Below the pieces are notes generated by a model. The model worked only from the letters and a program-made list of their open reading frames with translations. It did no database searches and was not told the origin of the DNA. The position numbers and the translations under genes were made by a program. From positions 1 to 64,000 of the forward strand of contig CAKZXA010000051.1 in assembly GCA_937922045.1 (NCBI GenBank): a stretch of DNA of 64,000 bases. The letters are read 5' to 3'. This document shows positions 27,027 through 35,606 of this stretch, in pieces. This DNA is from an uncultured Acidimicrobiales bacterium (lineage in GTDB: Bacteria; Actinomycetota; Acidimicrobiia; Acidimicrobiales; SZUA-35). How positions within the stretch are numbered: position 1 is the first letter of the stretch; each line of letters begins with the position of its first letter.

Positions 27027-27721
27027 ACGCCGAGGTTTCCGGCCGACCCGAGGCGACTGTTCTCGACATGGGCAACCGCCAGAGAAACGCCTACCGGATC
27101 TTGCGCAAACTTCTTAGCGGCGTGTTCGGCGCATGGTTTCGGTTCCGTGTGGTCGGGATGGAGAACGTTCCTTCCAAGGGAGCATTCATTCTGGCCGCAG
27201 GCGGTCATCGTTCTATTCTCGACACACCTGCGGTTTCATTGGCGACGCCGTCCAGAGTGTTGCGATATATGGGCGCCGATACGTACTTCAACAAGGCAGG
27301 CCTTGGAACGTTTCTACGCGCTATGGGTGGTTTCCCCGTTCAGCGAGCTGCGACCGACAGAGCGGCGATGCGCCTCGCCGAACTCGTTCTCCAGCGCGGT
27401 GAGCCGTTGGTCATCTTCCCCGAAGGGACTCGTCAAACCGGTCCGGTCGTAACCGAACTCAAGCAGGGCGCTGCCTTCCTGGCTTGTCGTCAACAGGTGC
27501 CGATTTTGCCGATCGGTATCGGCGGCGCAGAGCGAGCGTTGCCAAAGGGTGCTCGCGTACCACGGCCCCGTCGAATGGCGGTGGTCATAGGCGAACCGCT
27601 CTATCCACCCGATCGCGTCGATGACCGAGTGAAACGGTCGTCGATCGTTGCCCTTTCCGACGATCTCCGCAACGAGCTCCAGCGTCTCTATGACAAGGCC
27701 CAGATTCAGGCCGGAGCCTAG
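27023..27721 (+). CDS. plsC: 1-acyl-sn-glycerol-3-phosphate acyltransferase
   Basis: A 232-residue membrane-associated acyltransferase for phosphatidic acid synthesis. The catalytic HxxxxD motif is GGHRSILDTP (not the more common NHxSxxD), and the phosphate-binding motif is VIFPEGTRQTG. Start ATG overlaps the cmk stop (ATGA). The gene ends the scpA-to-plsC run and converges on ispH. Confidence 0.92.
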   Translation: MNAEVSGRPEATVLDMGNRQRNAYRILRKLLSGVFGAWFRFRVVGMENVPSKGAFILAAGGHRSILDTPAVSLATPSRVLRYMGADTYFNKAGLGTFLRAMGGFPVQRAATDRAAMRLAELVLQRGEPLVIFPEGTRQTGPVVTELKQGAAFLACRQQVPILPIGIGGAERALPKGARVPRPRRMAVVIGEPLYPPDRVDDRVKRSSIVALSDDLRNELQRLYDKAQIQAGA

Positions 27722-27733
27722 GACGACGACTCC

Positions 27734-27761
27734 TCTAAGCCGGTTTCTCCTAAGCCGGTTT
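27734..27761 (+). repeat. 15-bp tandem repeat after plsC
   Basis: The 11-base core taagccggttt occurs at 27736 and again at 27751, so a unit of 15 bases is duplicated just past the plsC stop codon. Confidence 0.75.
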
Positions 27762-27778
27762 CGAGGCGCTCGGCCTCG
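27762..27778. terminator. Possible bidirectional terminator between plsC and ispH
   Basis: cgaggc (27762-27767) pairs with gcctcg (27773-27778) around a five-base loop, in the gap between two convergent genes. There is no T-run, so it is a weak call. Confidence 0.35.
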
Positions 27779-27779
27779 C

Positions 27780-28805
27780 TCAGAGAGCGGCTAGGACGTC
27801 GGAGGCGTCGATTGTGCGGTCCTGCACGCTGGGCCGAGCCGGGATTGAACCTCCGGCTGCCAGGGTGGCGACGACGTCGACCGCTCCAAGCAACTCGCGT
27901 AGATTGCGGGGTGGCGGAAAGTACTCGTCTTCCTCGGTGATCTGGACCTCTTCGACGCCACTGGCTGGGCTTAGGAAGTCGATCACCGCCTGGACGACAT
28001 CTTCGGGAGCGGAAGCTCCGGCGGTTACGCCGACGGTTCCGCTCAGATCGGTCGGGAGCTCATCGGGGCCGTTCACGCGGAACACTCGATCGCAGCCTGC
28101 TTCGGTCGCCAACTTGGCCAGAGCGTTCGTGTTGGAACTATTCGAGGACCCAATGACGACGAAGGCATCGCAGCGATCGGCTATCGCCATCAATGCCGAC
28201 TGCCGATTGGTGGTGGCAAAACAGAGATCGGAACGCCCCGGAGTGAAGAGGTCAGGGAATCGGTCGCGGGCGGCATCGGCCACATCCGCCCAATCGCGAT
28301 GGCTGAGCGTTGTTTGAGCCAGGAGGGCGGTTGGTTGGTCGAACTCGGGGAGCGCAGCAACATCGGCCACTTCTTCTACCCGGTGAATAGCATCGGGTGC
28401 AACGGCCATGGTGCCGACCGCTTCCTCGTGGCCTTCGTGACCGATGTAGATGATCTGGTAGCCCTTGCCGGCTCGAACCTTGACCTCGTGGTGGACCTTG
28501 GTAACGAGCGGGCAGACGGCGTCGACGACATAGCTCCCTCGGGCTTTTGCCGCGGTAACGACCTCGGGCGCCGATCCATGGGCGCTCAGCATGATCGGGC
28601 GCCCGCTGGGAACTTCGTCGATGTCATCGACGAAGATCACGCCATGAGCCCGAAAGCGGTCGACAACGAGCTTGTTGTGCACGATTTCGTGATAGCAGTA
28701 CACGGGGGCGTCGAAAGCTCTAACCATCCAGGCCAGAGCCTTGATCGCCATCTCGACGCCAGCACAAAAGCCGCGAGGAGCGCATAAGAGGACACGTTCT
28801 ACCAT
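27780..28805 (-). CDS. ispH: 4-hydroxy-3-methylbut-2-enyl diphosphate reductase
   Basis: A 341-residue [4Fe-4S] enzyme that performs the last step of the MEP isoprenoid pathway, giving IPP and DMAPP. The three cluster cysteines are visible in PRGFCAGVEMAI, YVVDAVCPLVTKVHHE and RSDLCFATTNRQ, and the substrate-binding SAHGSAPEVV and SSNSSNTNALA follow. The frame is open far upstream across the neighbouring gene, but ATG 28805 begins exactly at the family N-terminus. TAGGCT begins 13 bases upstream, so the message may be leaderless. Confidence 0.95.
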   Translation of the reverse strand: MVERVLLCAPRGFCAGVEMAIKALAWMVRAFDAPVYCYHEIVHNKLVVDRFRAHGVIFVDDIDEVPSGRPIMLSAHGSAPEVVTAAKARGSYVVDAVCPLVTKVHHEVKVRAGKGYQIIYIGHEGHEEAVGTMAVAPDAIHRVEEVADVAALPEFDQPTALLAQTTLSHRDWADVADAARDRFPDLFTPGRSDLCFATTNRQSALMAIADRCDAFVVIGSSNSSNTNALAKLATEAGCDRVFRVNGPDELPTDLSGTVGVTAGASAPEDVVQAVIDFLSPASGVEEVQITEEDEYFPPPRNLRELLGAVDVVATLAAGGSIPARPSVQDRTIDASDVLAAL

Positions 28806-28812
28806 TGGTCTC

Positions 28813-28818
28813 AGCCTA
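28813..28818 (-). promoter_or_regulatory. Candidate -10 box (TAGGCT) of ispH
   Basis: TAGGCT on the minus strand begins 13 bases before the ispH ATG. It faces the divergent radical SAM promoter across 108 bases. Confidence 0.5.
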
Positions 28819-28901
28819 GCTGGAGCAGGTTCGACGCAGCGCCGTCGCTTCAGGGGCGTGTCGGTTGATGCGCTGGCGGACAAGCCGGGGGAGTGGCCCG
28901 T

Positions 28902-28907
28902 TATCCT
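28902..28907 (+). promoter_or_regulatory. Candidate -10 box (TATCCT) of the radical SAM gene
   Basis: TATCCT begins 12 bases before GTG 28914. It supports that start over the in-frame GTG at 28893. Confidence 0.5.
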
Positions 28908-28913
28908 AGAGAA

Positions 28914-30338
28914 GTGGACTTCCCTCGAGTAATCGCCATCAAGCCAGGGTCGGCGGCGCAAGCTGCCGGCGTGGCCGTTGGCGACCTCCTGGTGTCCATC
29001 AACGGTGAGCAGCCGCGAGACGTAATCCACTATCAGTTGCTGGTCGATGAGGCCGAGCCGATGTTGGAGATAGATCGAGGCGGTCTGGTGCGATCGATCA
29101 CGGTTGCAAAGGGTGATGGCGAACCGCTGGGGCTTGAGGTGCAGTCGGCCATCTTCGACCAGGTACGTACCTGCGACAACCACTGCAGTTTCTGTTTCAT
29201 CTACCAGCTGCCGAAGGGCATGCGAAAGAGCCTCTACCTCAAGGACGACGACTATCGCCTGTCCTTTCTCTACGGAAACTTCACCACACTGACCCGCTTT
29301 ACCGAGGCCGACCTGGAACGGGTCATTACCGAGGGTCTTTCCCCGCTCTATGTCAGCATCCACGCCACCGATCGGGCGCGGCGTAACGAGATGCTGCGGA
29401 ACCGGCGTGGCGGCCCAAGTCTGCGTTGGCTGCGGTTGTTGTTGGATGCAGGTATCGAAGTGCACGGCCAAGTGGTCGTTTGCCCTGATCTGAACGACGG
29501 CGCCGTGCTCGAGCAAACCCTCACCGATGTGTTGAACGAGTATCCGGAGCTTCATTCGGTGGCCGTAGTTCCGCTGGGTGTTAGCGATCATTCCAACGAA
29601 CCGACGATGCGACCTCACACCGTTGACGAGGCGGTTGCCGTCGTCGATCTGGTGACCGAATGGCAGGAGATCTTCGCCAGCGTTCTCGGTCGACGCCTCG
29701 TCTATGCCGCCGACGAGTACTACCTGCTCGCTGGCCGGAGTTTTCCCGGGTCCGAAACGTACGGCGATTTCGCTATGTATGAAGACGGGATCGGGATGGC
29801 TCGCCACTTTCAGGTTGAGTTCAGTGAGGGCGAGCTGGTCGGCAATATCGAGCGAGATGGCCGCGCCGGTGGCTTCTTCGCCTCGGTTGATGGGGCACCA
29901 GCCGCTGGCTATCGCGCTCCCCGAACCCAGGCCAGCCCCCAGGGGGCAGGCGAGGGCCAACCGGTTCAGTTGCTCGGCTCCCGACCGCGGAAAGACGCGC
30001 CGATCGCCATTCTGACGGGTACCTACGGGGCCCAATGTTTGGAGCCCTTGCTCGAAGATCTGGGTCGCGACGATGTTCGCGTCCTCCCGGTCGTCAACAC
30101 GTTCTTCGGTGGCAACATTGGCGTCACCGGCCTTCTTGTCGGCGAGGATCTCGCCCGAGTCCTAGACGCCGAGCCGGTTGGACACCGCTATCTACTTCCC
30201 GATGTTTGCTTGTCGGAGGGTCGCTTTCTCGACGGAAGCACACCCGCCGACCTGCCTCGACCAGTCGAAGTGGTCGCCACCGATGGCATAGCGCTTCGCC
30301 AAGCCCTAACACAACGATCGACGGTTGGATCCCCATGA
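28914..30338 (+). CDS. PDZ-radical SAM-DUF512 protein
   Basis: A 474-residue protein. Residues 1-65 form a PDZ-like domain (VIAIKPGSAAQAAGVAVGDL). A radical SAM cluster motif C87-x3-C91-x2-C94 (CDNHCSFCF) follows, then a DUF512 region (RRLVYAADEYYLLAGRSFP) and a C-terminal segment with TGTYGAQCLEPLL. The family is conserved beside der in many bacteria, but its reaction is not established as far as I know. It shares four bases with der (ATGA). GTG 28914 matches the domain boundary; GTG 28893 adds seven residues. Confidence 0.88.
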   Translation: MDFPRVIAIKPGSAAQAAGVAVGDLLVSINGEQPRDVIHYQLLVDEAEPMLEIDRGGLVRSITVAKGDGEPLGLEVQSAIFDQVRTCDNHCSFCFIYQLPKGMRKSLYLKDDDYRLSFLYGNFTTLTRFTEADLERVITEGLSPLYVSIHATDRARRNEMLRNRRGGPSLRWLRLLLDAGIEVHGQVVVCPDLNDGAVLEQTLTDVLNEYPELHSVAVVPLGVSDHSNEPTMRPHTVDEAVAVVDLVTEWQEIFASVLGRRLVYAADEYYLLAGRSFPGSETYGDFAMYEDGIGMARHFQVEFSEGELVGNIERDGRAGGFFASVDGAPAAGYRAPRTQASPQGAGEGQPVQLLGSRPRKDAPIAILTGTYGAQCLEPLLEDLGRDDVRVLPVVNTFFGGNIGVTGLLVGEDLARVLDAEPVGHRYLLPDVCLSEGRFLDGSTPADLPRPVEVVATDGIALRQALTQRSTVGSP

Positions 30339-31699
30339 CGACGACAAACGGCACCGATGGCGTGCTCGACGACTATGACGACCAAGAGGTAACCCCTGGC
30401 CTGCCGGAGGTAGTGATCGTCGGTCGGCCGAACGTCGGTAAGTCAACCTTGCTGAACCGGATCCTCGGACGGCGTGAAGCCATCGTCGAGGAACGGCCAG
30501 GCGTCACTCGAGATCGAAAGGTCGTCGAGGCCGAATGGCAGGGCCGACCTTTCCGCCTCGTCGATACGGGCGGCTGGCTTGCCCGTGGCAACGAGCTCGA
30601 CAAGAAGGTGTCCAAGCAGGCCGAAACGGCGCTCGCCCACGCCGACGCCATCCTCTTTGTTGTCGATGCCACGGTTGGCATCACCGATGAAGATACCGAA
30701 GCGGCCCGTCGGTTCCGTTCGAGCGATGTACCCCTATTCCTCGTGGCCAACAAGGTCGATTCTGAGACCCAGGCTGGCTTGATCTGGGACCTGGTCCGCC
30801 TTGGGCTCGGCGAACCTCGTCCGGTCAGCTCAATCCATGGCCTTGGCCTCGGCGATCTACTCGACGATGTCATAGCCGTTCTGCCCCCCGAGGACGAGGA
30901 CGGAACGTCTGACGCCGACGATGATCAACGTCTTTTTGGTATCGCCCTCGTCGGTCGGCCCAATGTCGGAAAGTCGACGCTGTTCAATCGCTTGATCGGC
31001 GAGGAACGCTCCGTTGTACACGACATGCCTGGGACGACGAGAGACACCATCGATACCGTGGTCACGACCTCGCTTGGCGACGTTCGGTTCTTGGACACCG
31101 CTGGTATGCGTCGTAGCTCACGAATCAGTGAAGACACCGAGTATTACTCGGTGGTGCGGTCTCTGAAGGCGGTCGACGGCGCCGATGTTGCTCTGCTGGT
31201 GATCGATGCCACCGAGGGAATAACGCAACAGGATCAACGCCTTGCCGAACGGGTCGACGGCGCTGGTTGCCCGATCGTTGTCGTCCTCAACAAGACCGAC
31301 CTCCTCAACACCGAGCAGCGCAATGACCTCAGCTTGCAGATCGAACGCAAGTTGAGCTTCTTGCACGATGTTGGGGTGCATCGCATCTCAGCTCTAACCG
31401 GACGAGGCGTCGAGAAGCTCCTGCCGTCGCTTCAGATCGCGATTACGGCCTATGAAACCCGGATCCCGACGCGCAAGGTCAACGACATCATCCGGCTCGC
31501 TCAGCAGTCGCAACCAGCCCCTGGTGGCGCCAGAATTCTCTACGCCACCCAGGGCGCGGTCTACCCGCCAACGTTCACACTGTTTACCAACCGCGCCCTC
31601 CCAGACCACTATCTGCGTTACCTCGAACGGCGTTTACGGGAAGAGTTCAACCTCGGCCCGACACCGATCAAGCTCCGGGTACGCCGCCGCAGCCAGTAG
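30335..31699 (+). CDS. der: Ribosome-biogenesis GTPase Der (EngA)
   Basis: A 454-residue GTPase with two tandem G domains, which acts in 50S subunit maturation. G1 of domain one is IVGRPNVGKSTLLNRI and of domain two ALVGRPNVGKSTLFNRL; each has DTGG or DTAG (G3) and NKxD (G4: VANKVDS, VLNKTDL). A C-terminal KH-like domain begins near 365 and contains FTLFTNRALPDHYLRYLERRL. ATG 30335 overlaps the DUF512 stop and removes a spurious 100-codon upstream extension. Confidence 0.97.
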   Translation: MTTTNGTDGVLDDYDDQEVTPGLPEVVIVGRPNVGKSTLLNRILGRREAIVEERPGVTRDRKVVEAEWQGRPFRLVDTGGWLARGNELDKKVSKQAETALAHADAILFVVDATVGITDEDTEAARRFRSSDVPLFLVANKVDSETQAGLIWDLVRLGLGEPRPVSSIHGLGLGDLLDDVIAVLPPEDEDGTSDADDDQRLFGIALVGRPNVGKSTLFNRLIGEERSVVHDMPGTTRDTIDTVVTTSLGDVRFLDTAGMRRSSRISEDTEYYSVVRSLKAVDGADVALLVIDATEGITQQDQRLAERVDGAGCPIVVVLNKTDLLNTEQRNDLSLQIERKLSFLHDVGVHRISALTGRGVEKLLPSLQIAITAYETRIPTRKVNDIIRLAQQSQPAPGGARILYATQGAVYPPTFTLFTNRALPDHYLRYLERRLREEFNLGPTPIKLRVRRRSQ

Positions 31700-31760
31700 C
31701 CCAACCGGTTGGGTCTGAGGCTGGGGTGTTCATGAGGAGGACCGGCCTTTCATCGCGGGC

Positions 31761-31766
31761 TACGAT
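31761..31766 (+). promoter_or_regulatory. Candidate -10 box (TACGAT), leaderless
   Basis: TACGAT begins 14 bases before the ATG at 31775; there is no Shine-Dalgarno. Confidence 0.5.
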
Positions 31767-31774
31767 GGTCGGTT

Positions 31775-32854
31775 ATGGAACGGCTTGTGCCCGCCATCGC
31801 TGCGCTTGTGTGCGCAGCTGCCGCCGTTGCATGGGCGCGAGCCACGATCGGTCGGCACCGAGTCGCTGAGCGGTTGGCGAGCGAGCGAAGCGACCCCGAC
31901 CTGTGGCGACTCGCAAACAACGATTATCGCCGTGATCTGCAAACGACGGCCTTCTCTGCCCTGGCTGCGTTGGCCCTCGTCATCGTTGCTGCGGTCGGCA
32001 TCGGAACGTGGTCGGCGCTGGGTGTCTCGCTGCTCGCCCTGCCTTCGGCTGTGGCCTTGCTCAACCGCGATGCTCAAACCGAGATCGCAAGAATCGCAGC
32101 CAACCGGGCCGAGGTTGAGAAGAAGGCTCGTGAGGTGCTCACCCAGGAGGAGTTGGCCCCGCTCCAGTGGGCCGCGAGATTGGCTCCATCGGATCTGCCC
32201 GATTTGGCTGGCTTCGAGATCGGCCAGGCCTATCAGGCTGGCAGCGGAGCGATGGCCGGGGATTTCTACGATGTCTTCAAGGTCGACGGTGATCGAGTGG
32301 CTGCGGTGATCGGCGATGTGACGGGGCACGGCATCGAACCGTCGATCACCGCTTTGCAAGCCAAGTACCTTCTTCGAGCCTTTCTGCTGCAGTACCGAGA
32401 CCCGGGCCAAGCCGTGCAGGAGCTCAACGCTCAGATGTCGGTCCTGGAGCGCGGCGAAGAGTTCATTTCACTCTGTGTTCTGGTCTTTGACCTCGAGGCC
32501 GAGACGCTGCGCTACTCGTCGGCTGGCCACCCGGCGGCCTTCGTCTGGGATGGGCGGGAGGTTCGTCCGCTCGGGGCGACGGGTCCTCTGTTGATGCTCG
32601 ATCCTGGGGCTCCCTACCATTCCCGCGAGATGGGTTGGGCGGTCGAGAACGTGGCCGTGATGTACACCGATGGCTTGGCCGAAGCTCGCAATGGCGACGC
32701 CCTCTTCGGCGAGGATGGGATTGCCGGTATGATCCGTCGAGACCCGACAGCCTCCCCCGATGTTCTGACCAAGACAATGGTGGAGGCCGCCCGCGACTTT
32801 GCGGGTGGGCCTATCGCAGACGATGTCGCCGTACTCGTCCTCCGGCGGGTCTGA
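31775..32854 (+). CDS. Membrane-anchored SpoIIE/RsbU-type PP2C phosphatase
   Basis: A 359-residue protein. Two hydrophobic segments (about residues 5-22 and 58-90, with VIVAAVGIGTWSALGVSLLAL) anchor it; a short helical linker follows; then a PPM/SpoIIE phosphatase domain covers about 145-358. The metal-binding acidic residues are seen in GDFYDVF, IGDVTGHG and the final ADDVAVLVL. Such phosphatases act on anti-anti-sigma factors in partner-switching; no anti-sigma gene is adjacent, so the target is unknown. Confidence 0.9.
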   Translation: MERLVPAIAALVCAAAAVAWARATIGRHRVAERLASERSDPDLWRLANNDYRRDLQTTAFSALAALALVIVAAVGIGTWSALGVSLLALPSAVALLNRDAQTEIARIAANRAEVEKKAREVLTQEELAPLQWAARLAPSDLPDLAGFEIGQAYQAGSGAMAGDFYDVFKVDGDRVAAVIGDVTGHGIEPSITALQAKYLLRAFLLQYRDPGQAVQELNAQMSVLERGEEFISLCVLVFDLEAETLRYSSAGHPAAFVWDGREVRPLGATGPLLMLDPGAPYHSREMGWAVENVAVMYTDGLAEARNGDALFGEDGIAGMIRRDPTASPDVLTKTMVEAARDFAGGPIADDVAVLVLRRV

Positions 32855-32888
32855 CCAAGCGGACCGACGACGATGATGGGGAACAATC

Positions 32889-33107
32889 GTGCCCTGGTGT
32901 GACAGCTGTGATGTGTATCTGGCTCCGAACACCGTGAGCGACGAGGGCGAGTGCCCTCGTTGCGACACCGTGGTTGATTCAGGCGACGCTAAGACGACCA
33001 CGGGTGAACGTATTCCGTGGCATTTCTGGCTCGTCGTTGTCGCTCTTGTTGGCTATCTCGGATGGCGGTTGATCGAGGCCTTCATGTGGCTGGGGCAACA
33101 GCTCTGA
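32889..33107 (+). CDS. Small zinc-ribbon membrane protein
   Basis: A 72-residue protein with four cysteines (C4, C7, C22, C25) in CDSC and CPRC pairs, forming a probable zinc ribbon, and one membrane helix at about residues 44-63. Start is GTG 32889 with a tgggga sequence upstream. Found only 34 bases after the phosphatase gene, so probably in the same transcript. Function unknown. Confidence 0.75.
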   Translation: MPWCDSCDVYLAPNTVSDEGECPRCDTVVDSGDAKTTTGERIPWHFWLVVVALVGYLGWRLIEAFMWLGQQL

Positions 33108-33185
33108 AACCCCCGGTCGTTCCTGCGAGCGGAACAACGTTTTGCTGCTAGCATGTGCGGACCGAGTACCGGTATCCCCATGTTT

Positions 33186-33260
33186 CGGGCTGTGGCGCAG
33201 CTTGGTTAGCGCGCTTGACTGGGGGTCAAGAGGTCGGGAGTTCGAATCTCCCCAGCCCGA
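33186..33260 (+). tRNA. tRNA-Pro (anticodon GGG)
   Basis: Cloverleaf of 75 bases. The acceptor cgggctg (33186-33192) pairs with cagcccg (33253-33259), discriminator A at 33260. The anticodon stem cttga/tcaag encloses ctggggg, giving anticodon GGG at 33221-33223, and the T arm contains the invariant ttcgaat. The CCA end is not encoded. Confidence 0.96.
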
Positions 33261-33266
33261 CAAAAA

Positions 33267-33309
33267 GCACGTGTGGTGGGAGCCGATGTATCGTCGGTTC
33301 TCACCGTGC
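33267..33309 (+). other. Long imperfect hairpin after tRNA-Pro
   Basis: gcacg (33267-33271) pairs with cgtgc (33305-33309), and, past a four-base bulge, gtgggagccga (33276-33286) pairs with tcggttctcac (33294-33304). This makes a 16-bp stem with G-U pairs. It could be a terminator or a small RNA element; no T-run follows. Confidence 0.5.
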
Positions 33310-33366
33310 GTGCCGCAAACGTGGCCGCCAACACGCCTTTGGGCGCGGCATTGGCTCAGGATGCAG

Positions 33367-33372
33367 TAGCGT
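33367..33372 (+). promoter_or_regulatory. Candidate -10 box (TAGCGT), leaderless
   Basis: TAGCGT begins 15 bases before the SRAP gene ATG at 33382. Confidence 0.45.
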
Positions 33373-33381
33373 TTGTTGGTT

Positions 33382-34128
33382 ATGTGCGGTCGGTTCGTCT
33401 CAGCAACGCCTCCAGATGAACTTGCGAACTACTTTGGCGCGCTTGCTGAGGGTGGCGATCACAAAGACCTCGACGCGAACTTCAATGTTGCGCCGACAAC
33501 CGAGGTCTACCTCGTTCGAGCCAGCGATGGCCACCGTCAGCTCAGCTCGGCGCGCTGGGGCCTGGTGCCTTTCTGGGCCAAGGACCTGAAGATTGGTTCC
33601 AAGATGATCAATGCGCGTAGCGAAACGGTTGCCGACAAGCCGGCCTTTCGGCGCGCTTACGCCAAGCGTCGGTGCCTGATTCCAGCCGACGGGTTCTACG
33701 AATGGGCCAAGCTGGCTGGCAGCACGTCGAAACAGCCGTACTTCATCGCCCGCAACGATGATGAACCCTTGGCCTTCGCCGGCCTCTGGGAACGATGGCG
33801 GCCAACTACCGATGAAACGGGTGATGCTGGTGATGCTGGTCAGGGTGGCGAGGGAGACGTCGTCGAGACCTGCACCATTCTGACCTGCGCTCCAAACAAG
33901 ACGATGAGCCCGATCCACAATCGGATGCCGGTGCTGCTTCCGAACCGCCACTGGGACTTCTGGCTCAGTCCCGACAGTGCGCTGGCCGAACTAGCGACGC
34001 TAATGCAGCCGGCTCCCGACGATCTTCTCGTGGCGACCCCGGTGACGACCGCTGTCAACAACGTCCGCAACAACGGCGCCCACCTGATCGACCCCGCTCC
34101 GCCCGACGACGAGGATGCAGCCAAATGA
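33382..34128 (+). CDS. SRAP-domain abasic-site DNA-protein crosslink protein (YedK/HMCES)
   Basis: A 248-residue SRAP protein. The family attaches its Cys2 covalently to abasic sites in single-stranded DNA. Here MCGRF opens the protein, with the other active-site residues in INARSET (Asn), GFYEWAK (Glu) and HNRMPVLLP (His). The start must be ATG 33382 so that Cys is residue 2 after Met removal; an ATG nine bases earlier would abolish this. A small DAG/GEGD insertion sits near residue 145. Overlaps the next gene by four bases. Confidence 0.93.
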   Translation: MCGRFVSATPPDELANYFGALAEGGDHKDLDANFNVAPTTEVYLVRASDGHRQLSSARWGLVPFWAKDLKIGSKMINARSETVADKPAFRRAYAKRRCLIPADGFYEWAKLAGSTSKQPYFIARNDDEPLAFAGLWERWRPTTDETGDAGDAGQGGEGDVVETCTILTCAPNKTMSPIHNRMPVLLPNRHWDFWLSPDSALAELATLMQPAPDDLLVATPVTTAVNNVRNNGAHLIDPAPPDDEDAAK

Positions 34129-35606
34129 CACAGCTGCCGCTGCAACGGCGGTTCGGGCGGGCCGTCGTGAGGTACCAGGCTCGCCTTGAGGGAGGTAGTG
34201 GCGACCGCTGGATTCCCGTGTCGGTTGCTCTGTTGCTCGCCATCGTCCTGGCCCAGCTGGGACTGAATCGATACGACGGATTGTTGGCGGGAAACGACCT
34301 GGCGGCCCACACTCAGTCGAGCTGGCTCTTGGCTAACGGCTATGTGCCGCGTGCCTCGCTTTTCGGCACCGATGTACACCTGCTCGAGCTGCGCTGGTCG
34401 TTCATCATGTACGCCTTCGGCGCCTTGGGCCTCGGCCTGCCGCTGGCCAAATCGCTGATCGTGCTGCAGGCAGCAGCTCTGGGAGCTGCTGTTTTCCCGC
34501 TCTGGGGGTTAGCACGAGTGGTGGCTAAGCTTCGCGTCGGAGCGGCGGCGGCGGTGGTATCGGCCTACGCTCTCCATCCAGCGACGCATCGGCTCGGCAT
34601 CGAAGACTTCCACCCCGAGGCGCTGGCCGTGCCAGCCATCATCGGGGTTGCCTACTTCGGCGCGACCAAACGGTGGGCTTGGTACTGGATCTGCTTTGTC
34701 GGTGCTCTCGCCTGCCGGGCCGATTTGGGCTTGGCTTTAGCCTTGTGGGGCCTGCTGCTCCTTGGCGATGGCGAGCGGCGTGCCGGTTTGTGGAGTCTCG
34801 GCGTTGGATCACTATGGACCCTGGCCCTGCTGCTGATCGGGCAACCGATTATCGCCCAGCCCGGCGGTGCTGTCGGCCGGTCAGGGTATGGAGGGTTCTC
34901 GCTCGGCGACATGGTGCTCAACTCCTTGCGCGATCCGCTGGCGGCAACACAGGGCCTGGTTACGCAAGACAATCTGACGCTGGTCGTCTCGCTGCTCGCT
35001 CCGGTAATTTTCCTGCCTCTCTTGTCGTTGAGACACCTGCTGCCGGTTTTCCCTCTAGCCGGACTTCTGCTGTTGTCCGACACGTTGCAGCCGACCCCCT
35101 TCGCCGAGCGTGGTGGGGTCCTCCTCGCCTTCATCATGATCGCAGCTGTCTATGCTCTCAACCGGCTCGGACACATGGGCGTGGATCGAGTCTTCCTCGA
35201 CGTGCGATTGCTGACCACGCTGGTAGCGGCGTCAGTCCTCTTTTTCGTTTCATCCTCGATCACCTCGCCCTATGAACGACCTTGGAACTGGGGCGATCGA
35301 GATCCGACCGATCAGGCGGTCGCCCGGGCCGTGCGGTTGCTGGACGAAACAGTGCCGGTGCGGGCGTCACCTTCGGCCCTGCCTCATTTGGCCGAACGAC
35401 CTTGGTTGTACGCCCTCGACGGCAGCACTAGCCCGTCAGCGGCAAACATGGGCTTCCCCGCGTTTACGAGAGCGGTGCTCATCGTCGAACGCGAGATACC
35501 TGAGCGAACCGATCAGGAACGTGAGACCTTCAACCGCGGGATGGAGGTTCAGGGGTTCCGGATCATGTTGGATGTTGAGGGAGTTGCGCTCTATGTCCGA
35601 GACTAG
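34125..35606 (+). CDS. DUF2079 multi-pass membrane protein
   Basis: A 493-residue membrane protein with about ten hydrophobic helices, then a soluble C-terminal 110 residues. The N-terminal loop DLAAHTQSSWLLANG and the HPATHRLGIEDFHPEALAVP segment fit DUF2079 proteins, which resemble GT-C glycosyltransferases or mannosyltransferase-like membrane enzymes. No catalytic activity can be assigned. Start overlaps the SRAP gene (ATGA). Its last 14 bases overlap the CDP-alcohol transferase gene. Confidence 0.75.
   Translation: MTQLPLQRRFGRAVVRYQARLEGGSGDRWIPVSVALLLAIVLAQLGLNRYDGLLAGNDLAAHTQSSWLLANGYVPRASLFGTDVHLLELRWSFIMYAFGALGLGLPLAKSLIVLQAAALGAAVFPLWGLARVVAKLRVGAAAAVVSAYALHPATHRLGIEDFHPEALAVPAIIGVAYFGATKRWAWYWICFVGALACRADLGLALALWGLLLLGDGERRAGLWSLGVGSLWTLALLLIGQPIIAQPGGAVGRSGYGGFSLGDMVLNSLRDPLAATQGLVTQDNLTLVVSLLAPVIFLPLLSLRHLLPVFPLAGLLLLSDTLQPTPFAERGGVLLAFIMIAAVYALNRLGHMGVDRVFLDVRLLTTLVAASVLFFVSSSITSPYERPWNWGDRDPTDQAVARAVRLLDETVPVRASPSALPHLAERPWLYALDGSTSPSAANMGFPAFTRAVLIVEREIPERTDQERETFNRGMEVQGFRIMLDVEGVALYVRD

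Noticed and set aside
28806-30035. Upstream part of the 751-codon frame that includes ispH
   Set aside because: ispH proper starts at 28805; the upstream portion is antisense to the radical SAM/DUF512 gene and lacks domains.
30035-30334. Upstream extension of der
   Set aside because: It overlaps the end of the DUF512 gene; ATG 30335 forms an ATGA junction and gives the normal Der N-terminus.
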